From the NCBI GenBank assembly GCA_022316685.1, contig JAKJHU010000083.1, positions 558,001 through 622,000 of the forward strand: a stretch of 64,000 nt of DNA, written 5' to 3'. Below the pieces are notes generated by a model. That model saw only the letters and a list, made by a program, of their open reading frames with translations, was not told the origin of the DNA and did no database searches. Both the position numbers and the translations under genes were made by a program. This DNA is from Progne subis subis. Its lineage: Eukaryota; Chordata; Aves; Passeriformes; Hirundinidae. The first letter of the stretch is position 1; each line of letters starts with the position of its first letter. Shown piece after piece: positions 22,901 to 36,200 of this stretch.

Positions 22901-25900
22901 ATCACAGAGTGATCCCTGTACAAGGATCTTCCAATAAATATTTGTTCCACCTCTCGGGCACTGAGTTGTCCTGGAAGGTTAATATATGTATAACTGTGCA
23001 GAGAACAGGTAAGTTCTGGTTAGGCTGCTCCCTTTTTAGAGTGATTTCTGGTGAGCCAGATTTTGCCAGATAACATGGGTTATTCTGAAATAGCATTTTT
23101 CCCCTTTGAGTTTATCTGAATCTAATCTCCTCTAAAGCCTCTTTATGCAGTTTTGGTTTAGTGCTGTGTCCTTGATAAAGAATATTTATGGTCTGATTTT
23201 CACATCATGAAAATTATGCTTTAGGGCTAAACTCTTAAATGCAGTTTGCTTAAAAAAATAACAGTTCAGACTCAGGACCTTTGATATTCTGTGCCTTTCT
23301 TGTATTATTTGCTGTCTTTTTTTTTTCTACTTCTTGACTGCATCTTTACAACTGCCGTCTGTAATCCTCACTCCTATTTTAAGCTTTTCCTTTTGTTATT
23401 TTCCATTGATTTTGAACCTCTTCTGGTGCATTGAGACTAAAAAGGCAGAAAAAAAATTTCATCCTTAAGCTACGGATTTTATTCTATGTGGTCCAGGAGA
23501 TGTACATGGAGAAGGGAAAAAAAATGCACCTGATAGTGTCTCCTTAAACCAGCAGATGAGGCTGTTTCCTATTTTATCTATTTTGCAACACTGGAAAACC
23601 CTGGAAACCTGGTAACCAATTAAATGTTTGCCTCCAGTTATTTAATTTGGTAAATATAAATGCCTCTCCTCCGCTTTTTTTTTTTTTTTTTACTTTTATT
23701 TTCACTGTAGCACAATGTCACAGATTCTTAGGTTCAGAACCAGCTATCAAATAGATCAAGTTATGTCTTTTTAATGTATAAATTCATGCCAGAAGGATTT
23801 GTATCTTCCAAAGTGCCAAGCTTGGCGTGGGAAGGTGCTTCACTGCCTTTTGTGCCTGATTCTGTTTTAATAAGTGTAGAATTTAATCTCGAATTTATGC
23901 TCACTCAATTACCTTAAATTTAATTCCTTGCTAAAAAGCTTGAGAGATCTCTCTGTGTGTGTATGTATATATTCCAGTATGCTTACCTTTCTGTCACTGT
24001 TAGGAATAGTTCTTCTTTTCCAAGGAACTTGGATTTTTCTTTTCCTTGGAAATCTATTGGAAAGTTGTGACATGAAACAAAAGCATAAATATGGGTAATG
24101 AGTATACAAGTGAGACACCATCATAAAGTTTTTTATTGCAATGGATATTGCACTTGGTTTTGGCAGACGATCAGTCAGAGAGATCTCATAATCACTTGTT
24201 AAGTATCCACTTTGTTCTACCTTAATCGAGAGTTGTAGATTGTCACCTTTGAAATAGCTGTTTTAAATCAATAAATTTAGTGGAATGTGTTATCACTGAT
24301 CCTCTGATGGTGCAGTTCCCTTCAATTTTATTTTATAACCTGGGTAGATGGAGCACTGAGGGCATGGGAGAACTCAAATACATGTGTTTTTCTGGGGGAG
24401 AAAGAAAAAAAACCAACCCAAACCCCCCTGTCAGTAACAGTTCCTGCACTGCTGAACGAGCCATAATTCTCTCTCAAAACATTTCCTCGTTGTGCTCTCT
24501 GCTGCTTTTTCAGAACACACCCAGAGATATCTGTTCCTTCTGTGTGTTTTCTCCTTTCCTTGGAAGGGCCCCGTGTGTTTGCCCTGCCAGGAGGTTCTGC
24601 AGCTGCTCAAAGTGCAGTTTCATAATCAGCTTAATGTGGTCTGAGAGTCAGCTGGCAGCAGAATGGCAAATCCTGTGCTCCCGGACGCTTTGGGATGTGT
24701 TCCCATTCCTCCCCCAGTGACGGCTGCAGCACTTGTGTGGCTGTGCTGTATGTCACGCTGCTCTGCTGAGTCAACTAGACAATTTTTTGGGGAAAAAAAA
24801 AAAAAATCCCCCAGAGACAATTCAACCATTCTTTTGATGAATAATCTGCTCTAAGGTGACTCATGGGTGTCCATGTGTCAAGGGCAATGTGAGAGAACAT
24901 GGGAATATATGGCCAGATTTGGAATGGAGAACAAGATTGGTTTTTTCTCCCTTTTGAGATTCCATAATGTTTATATTGGTATCTCTGCTTGGGAACTGCA
25001 TTACATCTGTGCTTATGTATTGCAGATGACAGATAATGTGAGGTTTAAAATTTGAGAAGGTGTCTCTCTGCTATTTATCTATCTGCTTATTGATATCAAC
25101 CATGACAATTCCAGTAAATTGGGTTCTTCAAGGGAGCTGGTTGGGGGGAACATTAAATTTTATATTTGTATATAAAATTTGTATACTGAGGTCACCCCAA
25201 AATGATTAACACTACAGTCAATAAAATGTAGTATGTATGAAGGATCTCTGTCTTTGAAAGCATTTGATAGCTGTGCCAAGCATAAATCTGAATTTCTCAG
25301 TAAGTACAGAAGAAACTGATGCCCAGTGCATCTGTACCACTCTATATATTGCTGTTTGGTATTTCCCATCTATTAGAGTTTGGTGTTTCTGGGTAAAACC
25401 TGAAATGTTAACACATTACCAGTTTACACCAATTAGTAACTTATCATCAGGAAACCTTGTACTCAGGGAAGTAAAAGTTCTAATGGGGAAGGTTTCAAGG
25501 TTTCTTACAGAAGTGTTGCCAAATGATGGCTGTTTAGCTGAAAACCAGAGTAATGTACATGTCCTCTTTCCTGTTTAAAGAGGTTCACAGAGGTTCACTT
25601 GAGTCAAAAAGGAGTTGAATGCTGTTCTTTAACCATTAACAGGTCCAAGGGCTGGGCACAAGGCTGGGGTGTATTTGTGATAGGACACAATGAAGTGGTT
25701 TCCCAGGAGCAGTTGCAAGAGGTGTTTGATGGTGAGCAAAGAGTGTAACATTAACAGCAGATACCTGCACTGAGGAGTGTTAGCCTGGCCTGAAAGCACC
25801 ACGAGTGCCGTGGCTACCTGAGTTCTGCCCAGGCTGCAGAACTGCTCTGCTTTCCCCTCTTTATGGAAACAGTATTTCGGTTTCTAGTTGCTGGTATATC

Positions 25901-28900
25901 CTTTAATACAAGGCGGGACCTAAAAGCTCTTTATCCCTTCATCTTTCTTTCCTCACCTGCAGATTAGAGGCTGCAAGGACAGACTTTAAGGAGGTGCTTG
26001 GATGGGGTTGGTCTTGTTCCTTTCTGCCTTAATGCCCTGTCAAAGCTACTAGGATTTCACCAGTCTTTTGCTTTAATGGCCTCCTACAGTTTATCTTCTT
26101 TTCCATGTGTTTTCTCTTACCAATCGAAAAAATTCATTGCACACTGTTTTTCATTTGTTTGTATTTTGGGTCATGTCCCACTGGTAAATAGTTGTTTTTC
26201 TTTTAGATAAATGTACAGGCCTCCTGTGTATAGGAAATGTTTTTAATTGTCTATGTGTAAAAAATATCGTGTGTCCTGGAAGTTCTTTGGAGTTAGATAT
26301 ACAGTACAAAGTTCTTCTTTATGCTGTGTCTCTAACTTTGTAACTCCCTCAGACTCTATGCAGCAATTAAAGTTCTTGGTAGTTATAATGTCTATTTATC
26401 CATATCTGCTAACAACGTAGACGTGGCTTTATTTTTATTCACATAAAGTCACCTTTCTTGTTATTTACAGCTTTATTCCTGAAGACATGGCTTCCTTTAT
26501 TTCTACAACATTTTACTGGGGTTTAAAGCACCACATATGCTTTCTAAAAAAGCCACCGAATTACACATGCAGTCCTATTCTAATCTTTATTTCTTTGTAG
26601 AGTCAGAGATTCTCAGACAATGTGAGACAGTGAAATGACAGAGCACGAAATTTCCTACACTTACAATATGTGTGTCAAATTATGTAGAAAAAACAGGGAT
26701 TCTAGAAATAACAGTGGCATGGAGCAGTGGTGTTGTCCTGATATGAGAAAAAAACCCAAAGCTTGAGAATTTGAATTATGTGAGTTACATAAGTATATTC
26801 CATTTCTGCTGATTTGAGTATAAAATAATAAAAGTATGAAACTCAATCCTATTTAAACATAATTCTATCTTTTGAAACTGAAAATGGTGTAATAGTTTAA
26901 AGCACATAGTAACAGTATTTTGTAGCACAATTTCACTGTGCTATTATCAAGTCCATTTAGTATTTTTGGACTCGTTGCCTTGAATTTGTGATTTTTAAAC
27001 CTGACTTCTCCAGGCAGATGTTTTTGGGTCACAGGATAGGATCTTTTTTGTCACGATTACTCTTTTCATAAAGAACAAAATATCCTTTCTTTTATATAGA
27101 AGGCTTTCATTTTAGGAACTAGGAGAACTAAGATGTACCTTTTATAGCAAAAGTCCTTCTCATGAGCTTACAAGACATTTGTATTATTGGCACCCAATTT
27201 TATCACGAGTCTCAGGTAATGCTATTTTTTTCCCTTAGATGTGGGTTTAATGAACTTTTTCTAGCAAAGAATATTAACATTAAATACTTGCCTGCTACTT
27301 TCTTTTTTTCTCCTCAAAGTGAGTAAGTGAACTGTAGACTGTTCTTACAATTTCATTCTCATTCCGTGAGAATGAGAATTTACAGATTACAAAGATGGCA
27401 AATGAGAGAGTTCGGTGTTGATGGCTTCCTACTACCAAAGTATCCCGAGGGATTGTGCCGTAAAGCACAGTTCAGTTACAGCACTGAGGAAAAGATATTT
27501 CAGGCCTGTGGTGCTCTCCCAACTCCTTCATGTGACATCAAAAAAAGAACTGCTCAGGGGATGAAGTGGGGGCTGGAGAGCTGACGCTGCTATTGCATTA
27601 TGCATCCCTGCTGCAGTGTAAAACTCATTTATTTACATACTGAAATACCACAGGATACCTGACCATCTGCTGAGCCCCAGGTGGATTTTGCAGGTCACTG
27701 AGCTCTGTACTCGCAGACGTCACGGCACCTAATGAAACCTCATCCAGGTTTTGTCCATATCAGCTGTAGTTCCAGCACCTGACAGGGGAATTCCAGTTAA
27801 GCAATACCTGAACGACATTAATGGCACCAAAGCTTCTGATACTTCAGTCCAAGCATGTTGTAGATAACACCTGAACTGAGTAATAAGATCTGATAATGCA
27901 GGAAGAAATAGCATATGTTAAATAGGCTTTTGTCCCTCCAGCTTTGAGTTTCACCAGTGTGTTTTCAGAGCACCACTTCAAATTGCCCAAGTGCCCACCT
28001 TGGAATGCTGGAGAAAAAGGTGGAGAGGGAAGTGTTCTGCTAAAGGAGGAGTATTAAAACTTGGGGTCCTCACCGTTGTTTACCCATGCACTCAAACCTT
28101 CAGTTTATTTTTAACTCTGTGGACGTGCATTTTTCAGAATTATGAAAGAACGTGCTATGCTAGAGTTCTTTTTAAAACTGAGATAAACTAGTTTTGCCAT
28201 TGCAAGACAATACATTGGTATTGTTTCCCTACGTATTTCTTGGTGTAAGCCTAATAAGTGTTCAAATACTATTTCCCCAAAATAGTTATTTTTAAATGAA
28301 AGGATCAAAAATATCACAATCTTACAGTCCTGAGTGAAACTTCTTTATAACACTCTTAAAAGTCAGAATAGTATGGTTAATTCTTGTATTTTAGATATGC
28401 ATTTCTAGTAACACAATTTAGGAAACTTTGCAAACACAGATTACAGAAACCTACTTTAAAGTTTTCATCTTTATCAAATGGCCAAAGGAGCAAGAATTCC
28501 ATTTTCATATAGGCATGCATAGTGTGCTAAAAAAGGAAGAGTGATTATCAATCAGTATTTTAGCAGATTTTTTTTGTTTAATTCTCCTTTTTTAAGTGAA
28601 ATTGGATGATGTGTTCAAGTTACACCACACGCATTAAAAAAAAAAAAAATCAATGACTCATTGAAGATTTATGCAAGTTTTATCTTCAGCCTTCTAGGTA
28701 CACCATCTCTCTCCATAAAAAAGGCATAGCTTACTTTGCTCTGACTTTCTTTTGAAAAGCTGCAATAGAGAGTCAAGTTTGGGTACTATCCAAATTATAC
28801 AAATGTTTATTATATAGAGGAAAGCTTCTGAGTGTTAATTACCTCCTTTTGTGTCAGCCTGGCCCCTGTCATGTGAGGAAGGAGGAAAGGAAAGGGGGAA

Positions 28901-29269
28901 TTTCAGAGAGCCCTTAGGGATGATTTTAAAACGGCCATTGAAGGGTTTCACTGCTTGTGGTCAAAACGCATAGTCATAAAAATTACTCAATTAAGGGCTC
29001 TAGAGTTTAATTCTGTGTTTGTGACATGGAGTTTGGCTCTTTAGCTTGTTTTCTATTTATAGTAAATTCATACTTTGAAAAAGAACTTAATGTTTAATTT
29101 TTTAGGAATGTTACATAGATGTTCATCTTTCTGCTTGTAACATTGGGTATTTAAATTACCTGGTGTATTGGAGCACAAGGCTAATTAAACAGACACTTGA
29201 CTGCAACAGAAATCATCTGTAAAATTCAAACCAGCCTAGCTGGGAACTGTAGCTGAAAAGACATTGGAA
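13911..29269. other. Intergenic region, no gene recognised
   Basis: About 15 kb of AT-rich DNA between the BTG-like gene and the IPPK promoter. Open frames reach about 146 codons on either strand, but none has protein-like composition or family resemblance. Small features: a C10 run near 15100, a two-copy tandem repeat at 19321-19380, a T17 tract at 23675-23691 and an A13 run near 28637. Two stretches (about 18530-18640 and 20165-20255) are dense in homeobox, octamer and PBX-like words and might be enhancers. No retroviral or DNA-transposon copy was recognised. Confidence 0.6.
19321..19380. repeat. Two-copy imperfect tandem repeat of about 30 bp
   Basis: The words atgctgcatagaact and tactactaat occur twice in succession, with a small insertion in the second copy. 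Confidence 0.85.
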
Positions 29270-29434
29270 GGGACTGCCCAGGTGGATGGTGGGGTCACTG
29301 GGAGTGAGTGGAGGTGTTTAAGGAAGAATGGATGTGGCATTTAGTGTCGGGTTTACAAGGTGGTGACTGGTTGTAAAGCGGACTTGATGGCCTTGGCGGT
29401 CTTTTCCAGCCTAATTGATTCTGTGAAACACAAT
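29270..29434 (+). mobile_element. CR1 LINE 3'-end fragment, plus orientation
   Basis: It carries CR1-like words in order: ggaggtgtttaaggaagaat, gatgtggcatttagtgtcgg, ggacttgatggccttggcgg, cttttccagcctaattgatt and ctgtg. It ends facing the next CR1 copy. Confidence 0.85.
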
Positions 29435-29534
29435 CCCAAAGGGGTCAAAACCTCCCCTATATTTTGGGTGTTGGGGTCTGTGCAGAGCCTCTGCTGTGAG
29501 CTCCTCTTCCACACGTACATTCTATAGGCACCCC

Positions 29535-29925
29535 ATACCGCAGAACACACTGAGTTGGAAGGGACCCATCGGGATCAGGGTCCAACTCCTGGACACCCCA
29601 AAATCCCACCCTGTCCCTGAGAGCATTGTCCAAACTCTGCTGGAGCTCTGTCAGCCTTGGGGCTGTGACCGAGGGGAGCCTGTTCAGTGCCCTACCCCAC
29701 GCTGGGTTGGTTCCTCATAAAGATGAGTCTGCCCTCAGTCTCCTTTTCTCCGAGCTGACCAAGTGTCCCCAGCTGCTCCTCATAAGGCTCCGGATCTTTC
29801 TGCATCCTTACGGCTTCCTTTGGATGCTAACAGCTTAATCCCCTTTTTTATAGTGTGGTGCCCAGAACTACGCGCAGAACTGAAGGTGAGATCACTGCAG
29901 AGCAGAGCGGGACCATGCCCTCCTT
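29535..29925 (-). mobile_element. CR1 LINE 3' fragment abutting the IPPK promoter
   Basis: On the plus strand this reads as a reversed CR1: gagttggaagggacccatcg, ccaactcctggacaccccaa, tctgctggagctctgtcagc, tcctcataaggctccggatc and ggtgcccagaactacgcgca. It ends where the IPPK CpG island begins. Confidence 0.9.
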
Positions 29926-29929
29926 TGAC

Positions 29930-30182
29930 CGGCCCTTCCCGGAGGCAGAAGATGTTTTTTCGCCTCCGGCTGTGCCCGGGCGGCGCCTGAGGGGTGCGGC
30001 TGCCCGGGACAGCGCTGCCCAGCCCCGCCATGGCGGCGGCGGCGGCGCTGCCCGGCTCCAAGATGGCGCCGTGGCGGGCGGGACTTCCCGCGGCTGAGGG
30101 CGGGCGGCGCAGCCGCGATGGTGGCGGCGTGAGGCGGCGGGGCCGGCGTCTGCTCCTGCCCTCCGCGCGGCCCGGGCCGGGC
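29930..30182 (+). promoter_or_regulatory. IPPK: IPPK CpG-island promoter and 5' leader, with TISU/YY1-like element
   Basis: Very CpG-rich DNA with GCC repeats and no TATA box. The sequence caagatggcgcc at 30059-30070 fits the TISU/YY1 consensus (SAASATGGCGGC) at all but one position. Such elements position transcription starts and start codons for very short leaders. The ATGs at 30030 and 30063 are both in frame with IPPK. Confidence 0.6.
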
Positions 30183-30263
30183 ATGGAAGTGGAGAAGATG
30201 GATGAGAATGAATGGAAGTACCACGGGGAAGGCAACCAGAGCCTCGTCGTCTCACACTGCCAG
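30183..30263 (+). CDS. IPPK: IPPK coding exon 1
   Basis: Encodes residues 1-27, with KMDENEWKYHGEGNQSLVVS containing the nucleotide-binding loop. Donor CAG|GTACGA. The open frame continues upstream through the CpG island. Confidence 0.95.
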
Positions 30264-33200
30264 GTACGAGGGAGCCCCAGCCTGGGCCCGTGTGAGGGGG
30301 GCGGCCTGACGGGAGCGGCCGCTCGGCCCCGCCGCCCGCCCTCGCTGCTTTCTTTCCCGGAGGAGTTTTCTGTCTCGGGGAGATCGGGCCCGTCCCGCGG
30401 GGAAGATGAGCGGGCGTTTCCCCGGGTCCTCCGTCACGGCCAGTGAGGATGGGAGGGAGAGCAGAGAGCTGCTGATGGCCGGGCAGCTGCCGCCTGGAGA
30501 TGGGAGCTGTGAGGAAAAGTGCTAAAAATTCACCTTTTCCAGCATCGTTCCCGGGTGTGTGTGATGTGACAGGAGAAAGCGAGCTGGTGAAGGCGTCTTT
30601 TTCCCTTTGACACCGACTCTGGCTCTGTGAGGAGTTTGAGCACTCGCTGCAGTGCTGGGCCGGGCTCCCAACTCCTATTTAGATTTTCGGCTTCGCCACA
30701 GAACTGGTGTGATGTGACCCCGACGGTCACTTCATCCCCATTCTCCCGTCTACCCGTTGGTCTGATTTTTTGTTGAGGTTTTTCCCTTTTTGTTTGTCTG
30801 GAGTTATTTTGGGGGGTGGGGGGCATGGAGGGGGATGGAGGTGTATTTTATTTTAAAAATCCAGTAAAATAGATTCAGCACTTAAAGCAGTAATGATTAA
30901 ACAAATCTGAGTCCAATCAAACAAACTCTGTGTCAGTTTATGTTGACAGTGTATTCGTCGTCCCCCCGTTGCATATGCATTATTTACTTAATATATTGAG
31001 ATACGTGCCCCTTGAAGGAGTTTATTCCTTTTCTAAACAGTGCCTGTGGCAGTTTTTGTGGTTTAAAGATGTATTTGTATTTCAATTTAAAAGCTGTTAT
31101 ATATTTGCCATAGAATGTTCTTGATGATTCATAAATCAAAATTCAGCAAAGCCAGAATGATGAAATGTAGGATTTTTGTAGACAAAGATCTATAATAAGA
31201 GTTGCATCTTGAGAAGAATTTTCTAAAATTATGTCTAAATGAATGACTGAAAATACTGTATTTTTAAACATCTGTTTTCTGTATTATAAGCATGAATTGG
31301 TTGTAAAATATTAACAAACACCAAGCCTGAGAAAATGCTAAAAATCCTGCGGTGCTCTCCAAACTTTAGGAGGGGCACTTCTTGGCTCTGGCTTTCCTCC
31401 CCCTCTTTTTCTTTATATCAAATACTATTTAAAAGCTATTTTTAGTGCAAGAAGAATGTGAATGATTTTGTCCCCTGTCACATTTTAGCTTTAAACAAGG
31501 CAGAGTAGAAACTACTCCGTCACTGGATGACGGGAATCAGGATAAATAATGGATTATTAATGATGTAATTGTGATTATCTTTAAAGATGTGGAAAGCGAG
31601 GAAGTCAGCCAGTGATTCAGAATAGCTGCTGAGCTTGCCAGTTCTCTTTTTACCAAGATGCTAAAACTTTTAAGATAGAGTGAAAGTGAAATAGATACAA
31701 TTTTTCCTTTATAGACAACTATGAAACAATAAAGTTTACATTTTAGATCTTTGTGTCTACTCATGACTAAGTCTGGTAAACTTGAAGCCTATAAATACTG
31801 TTTTGATGTTAATTGTAACTTTGTGCCTCTTAGGAGCAGGACATACTTGCACCATTAATCATCGTTCTCGTGATCTGGTGTTAAGTTATTCTCAGGTTTG
31901 TGTTGTCTGTCCTCGCCTCATTCTGTAGCTTCCCAGTTCCCCTTTTTGTGGGTATCAGTGCCTGAGGAAGGGATAGGGACTTGGTGGTGGTGGGAGAGAT
32001 GTGAATGGATGCTTAGATACGAGTGAGAGGCCAGATTGGAGCAGTGCATGTGCTCATTGTTTCCGTGTTCTGTTGTGTAGTGGTGTTTGAAATGTGGAGA
32101 GAAAGCTGGTTCCTACCTCTCTAAGCCTCTCTTCCTTGCTTTTGGAAAATTTGAGAAGTTTTGTTTTTTAAACTTCAACAAAAAAGCAAATCCCTATCCT
32201 TCTGGAGAGGAGGGCTTGAGCTGCTTTGCGTGTCACAAAATGAGGTCTGGGGTGTTGTGTTTGGACTCCTGCTCTCTGCACTGCTCCTTGGAGTGCTGAT
32301 AACAGCCCTGTGCAAGGTCATGCCTGCAGCACACGGGGTGTGTGGGCTGGGGTGGGCAGTCTGGCTGGACACTCCTGTTCCTGCCTCTGAGGGCTGTGGC
32401 CGGGTTGGGGTTGGACAGTAAGGGCTATAAGGCCCATGTCAGCACAAGGTGCTCTCCTATCTGTAAGGCTCTGCTCATTTCTTGGGGTTGCTCTGTTCCC
32501 TGTAGGTTGCCCTTTAAGATGTGAATGTAATGCATTGTTAATCCAGTACAGTGCCAAATTAAAAAGTTGGTCATGGAAAAGTCACATGCCCAGCAAACAG
32601 CTCTGCTGGCAGTGAGCTGATAAGCCCTGGACACAGGCGACACACAGCCGCTTTTCCAGTGCGTCCAGACAAAGCTTTGTCTGGCAGTGGGATGCTGGCA
32701 TCCTATGGAACCTGCTCTGTTGTTTCCATGAAAGCGCTGTCAGTGCTTGCTGTGCTTTTTCCTCTTGCTGGTTATTAATCCTGCAGGATGTAACAGTGGC
32801 AGGAGTCTCGCTGTGTGCTGAAATCACTGCAAGTGCATCTCTGCTTCTTATTCCTCCAGTGCAGGATAAGGATCCTGAGGCACGGCATGGGCTGCTCAAC
32901 ACGTCTTTTCTTACAGTGGTAGTTTTATAGAGTCACTTTAATTAGTTTGGCAGCATTTTAGACAGTGGTCTGGTGAATAAAGATGGAATGCCTGCTGAGC
33001 ATTTCCAGTTCCCATTGTTATCACCAGAGCCCTGTGCTTGCTTGATGAGCACTCAAACTTCTGCTTTCATGAATTTTTAAAGTTTCAGTTCTGGAGAATC
33101 TAAAGTTCCAGAAGTTGTACATAGCTATGGTACAAATGTCTCTCGTGATCAAGCTTTTCCTTTTGGTTTTTATTGAAGCTGTGAATGAATTAATCCAAAC

Positions 33201-36200
33201 TCAATCATGGTTGAAAGGCCTTTGTGAAGTCTTGCAGTCTGCTGAAGTGCTAGAATGATCAGACAACTTTCCTACCTCATGATTCTAGTGTGAAATACAG
33301 CTGGTAACTGAGGTGTTGGTGAGACATTTGTGCTGTAGGATGGATACAGATACGGCTCCACAAACTCCCAACCAAGCAACATCATAGCCAACCAGGGGGT
33401 TTAGAAAGGAGGTTTCTTTTTCCCGGAGTTTTCAGTGGAGAGTCGTTCCTTCTGCTTCAAATTTGGCTTCAGGTTTCAAAAGAGAGCTAAGCAGTGCTTT
33501 CCCTCCTCTTCCCTACTCATGAGCAGGAGGGTTCAGAGGAACTGCTGCAGAACAGTTATCTCCTGCTAAGCTGTTGTGTCTTTCTGCAGGCAGATCCTTG
33601 ATTTTTCAGAAGTGAGCTGGAAATCTTCCTTTGGAGTTCTGCACTTTAATCAGTTGTTTGCTTTTATGGGACACTTAACACTTCATTTCAAAAGGCTTCA
33701 GTAGATGTTTGTAGAAAGTAGTGTAAGCAACTCTAGGAATAATAACTTGGATTTTCTTCTGCGGGTGAAATGTGCTTGTACTCTGCAGTAGTTGCTTTAT
33801 GACATGGAATGTGGACATTTCTCCTGGCCTCTGTTTTACTTCTTGTGTGTTGAGATATTGTGGTAACCAAAAGTCTAATTTCGAAATACATTTGAACATT
33901 AAACCTGTATTTCAGGGTGAGCATGGGGAAGTGGAAAATAGGAGGGTTTTTTTTTTCCCCAGCTTGGTTTAGTTGGTGAGATGGTCTAGAACAACCTTGG
34001 CACGTGCTTGCAAAAGGTTGTGGTTTATGGCTTCAGATGCTTGGATTGTTAGTGTTCATCTGCTTAATGTCATGGAATGTTTGCAGCTCCAGCAGATATC
34101 TTTGGGTTTTGGTACAGGACTTAATTATTAAACGTATAAACCATCTCCAGAGCATCTGTGAGCTTACAAGTAGGAAAAGGGAAAGGAGGGGAGACAGAGA
34201 AGGTAAGTGAAGCATAGCTAAGGGGTCTGGATAAGGGTGTCAAGCCAGGTAATCAGGCTCGCAGAAGATTCTCAAAATCAGTTCCTGTAGTAGATAATAT
34301 GTCTCTTCTCTTTGTTATTTATCTTCCCTTCAAGCCCTGTGCTGAAGGTGGAGGATGTTCCAGTGCTGTGTTAGAAGCATCCTTCCCCATCCTTGTTCTG
34401 ACTGCACAGGGGACTGTAGTGAGCAGTGGTGCAGGGAGAGAGGGATATCTTGTATTTTAGCAGCAGTGGCTGTTTTCACTGTGTCTGTAGCTGCTTCTGC
34501 TGGCACTTGCATTATGATGGCTACAAAGCACGTGCAGGAATTCACTTTCTGCATGGGGTGAGAGGGATTTGGTTTGGGATTTTGAAGTAACTCTATGAGA
34601 AGGGGCTTTGTGTCAAATTAGGGTAGATAATTGTTGCTCATAATGCCTTTGCATTATGAAATAGTTTTCCTGTGGCTGGTTCGTTGTTTTGTTTATAAGA
34701 ATAATGACAAGTTCAGTTCTGTTGCAATAAACTTACTTGAGGAGAGGACAGGATTGTATGTTTAGGTAGAAGGGTGTTGCCAAAAGAGTAGAAAGCTTCT
34801 GGTATGAATGAATTGGTTATCTGCAGCTTTCCTCTGGTCTTGTTTGGCAGAAAGGGATGAAGCTGATCATTAATTGCTGTCTTGTTGAGAGAATCTTCTT
34901 AAGATGCTTTTTCTGATGATGTCATTTTGTACAAGTCCCAAAACTTGTGTGGCCTGTTTCTTCTGTTGTTTTACTCCGTGGAGTTGCCTGAATCTGTTTA
35001 GTGCCATTGTAGTTTGTGTAAGTACTGACATCCCCCAAAATTCCAAGTTGTTCCTGAGAAATTCCAGGTCCCTGACTATAAAGCAATTTTTTTTTTTCCC
35101 AGTTGTGTTCTGATTGTGGTTGTGTTTGGGTTTTTTTTTTTTTTTTTTTTGGTTTTTTTTTTTTTTTAAATTTTTTTTAAATTTTTAAATTTTTTTTATT
35201 GTTAATATCTATGAATGTCTTGATTTCTTGAAAATATAGAACAGGCTGCTGATTCCTGTATTAAAAATCTTCAGTCAGCTGTTCTTGTGGTTATAAATAC
35301 AATAATTTATTATTAATGGCCTTCTCTTAATATTGCTCTGATTTAAAATATGGTCACATTCTGGTCTCTTGGTTCTTCTACAGAAAGATATTACCAGAAA
35401 AGGTAAAATGCAACTATTGTTGAATTTTATTTTGACTAATGGGAAAGGCATAGTTTTGGTAAGAGTTGAACTTAAACATTTTTGTCTCCATGATGAGGTT
35501 CTTCTATTTACATTACAAACCTGTGCTAATTCTTACTTCTGATGGATTTGGGAATCATGTAATGTAGGGAGGAGTTTTGTGTCTGATTCTATAGAATTTT
35601 CTGTTTTTTTTTTTTTTTTTTTTTAATTTCATAGGGCATTTCTTTGACCTGGCTTCTCCAGCATTTTTTTTTTTTTTTGGGGTGGGGTGTGGGGGGGTGG
35701 GCATATCTCAGCAGTGTTTAACTCTAAACATTGTTTAACAAAACCCCCACACCTGCACACCTTTTGCCTACTTAGACAAAAGGACAGGGAGATAGCTTGA
35801 TGACTAAAGGTATTTGTCCTTCTTTCCTAGTTGTCATTGTTTTTGATTTTTTTTTTAAAAGTTTTATTTACTTATTGTAAACAAGTAGAGGAGCTTCTGC
35901 CCAAATTGACTGAAGCAGCGATGCAAGCCAGTAGGAAAAGCCAAGTATGTGATCAGGGTGTGTCATCAGTGAAAAAGGAAGAGGATGCCTGTCCTGCTGT
36001 GAACAGTAATGAAGTTTTACTGACAGAGGGCAATCACCAGCTTGAGTTGGAATTTGGGAACCTTTGTGACACCTGTATTAAACTGTAGCATTCCTTGCAT
36101 CGACCTTGGCTAATTGATATTTAGATACACATCTATGGTCAGTGGATGAAAAAACAAAAAGACAGTTTTGTATTTCTTTGTATTTAGCTCTTTGGCTAAA

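Noticed and set aside
24280..24720. Plus-strand open frame of 146 codons in the intergenic region
   Set aside because: Cys/Ser/Phe-rich chance composition, no splice sites or family resemblance.
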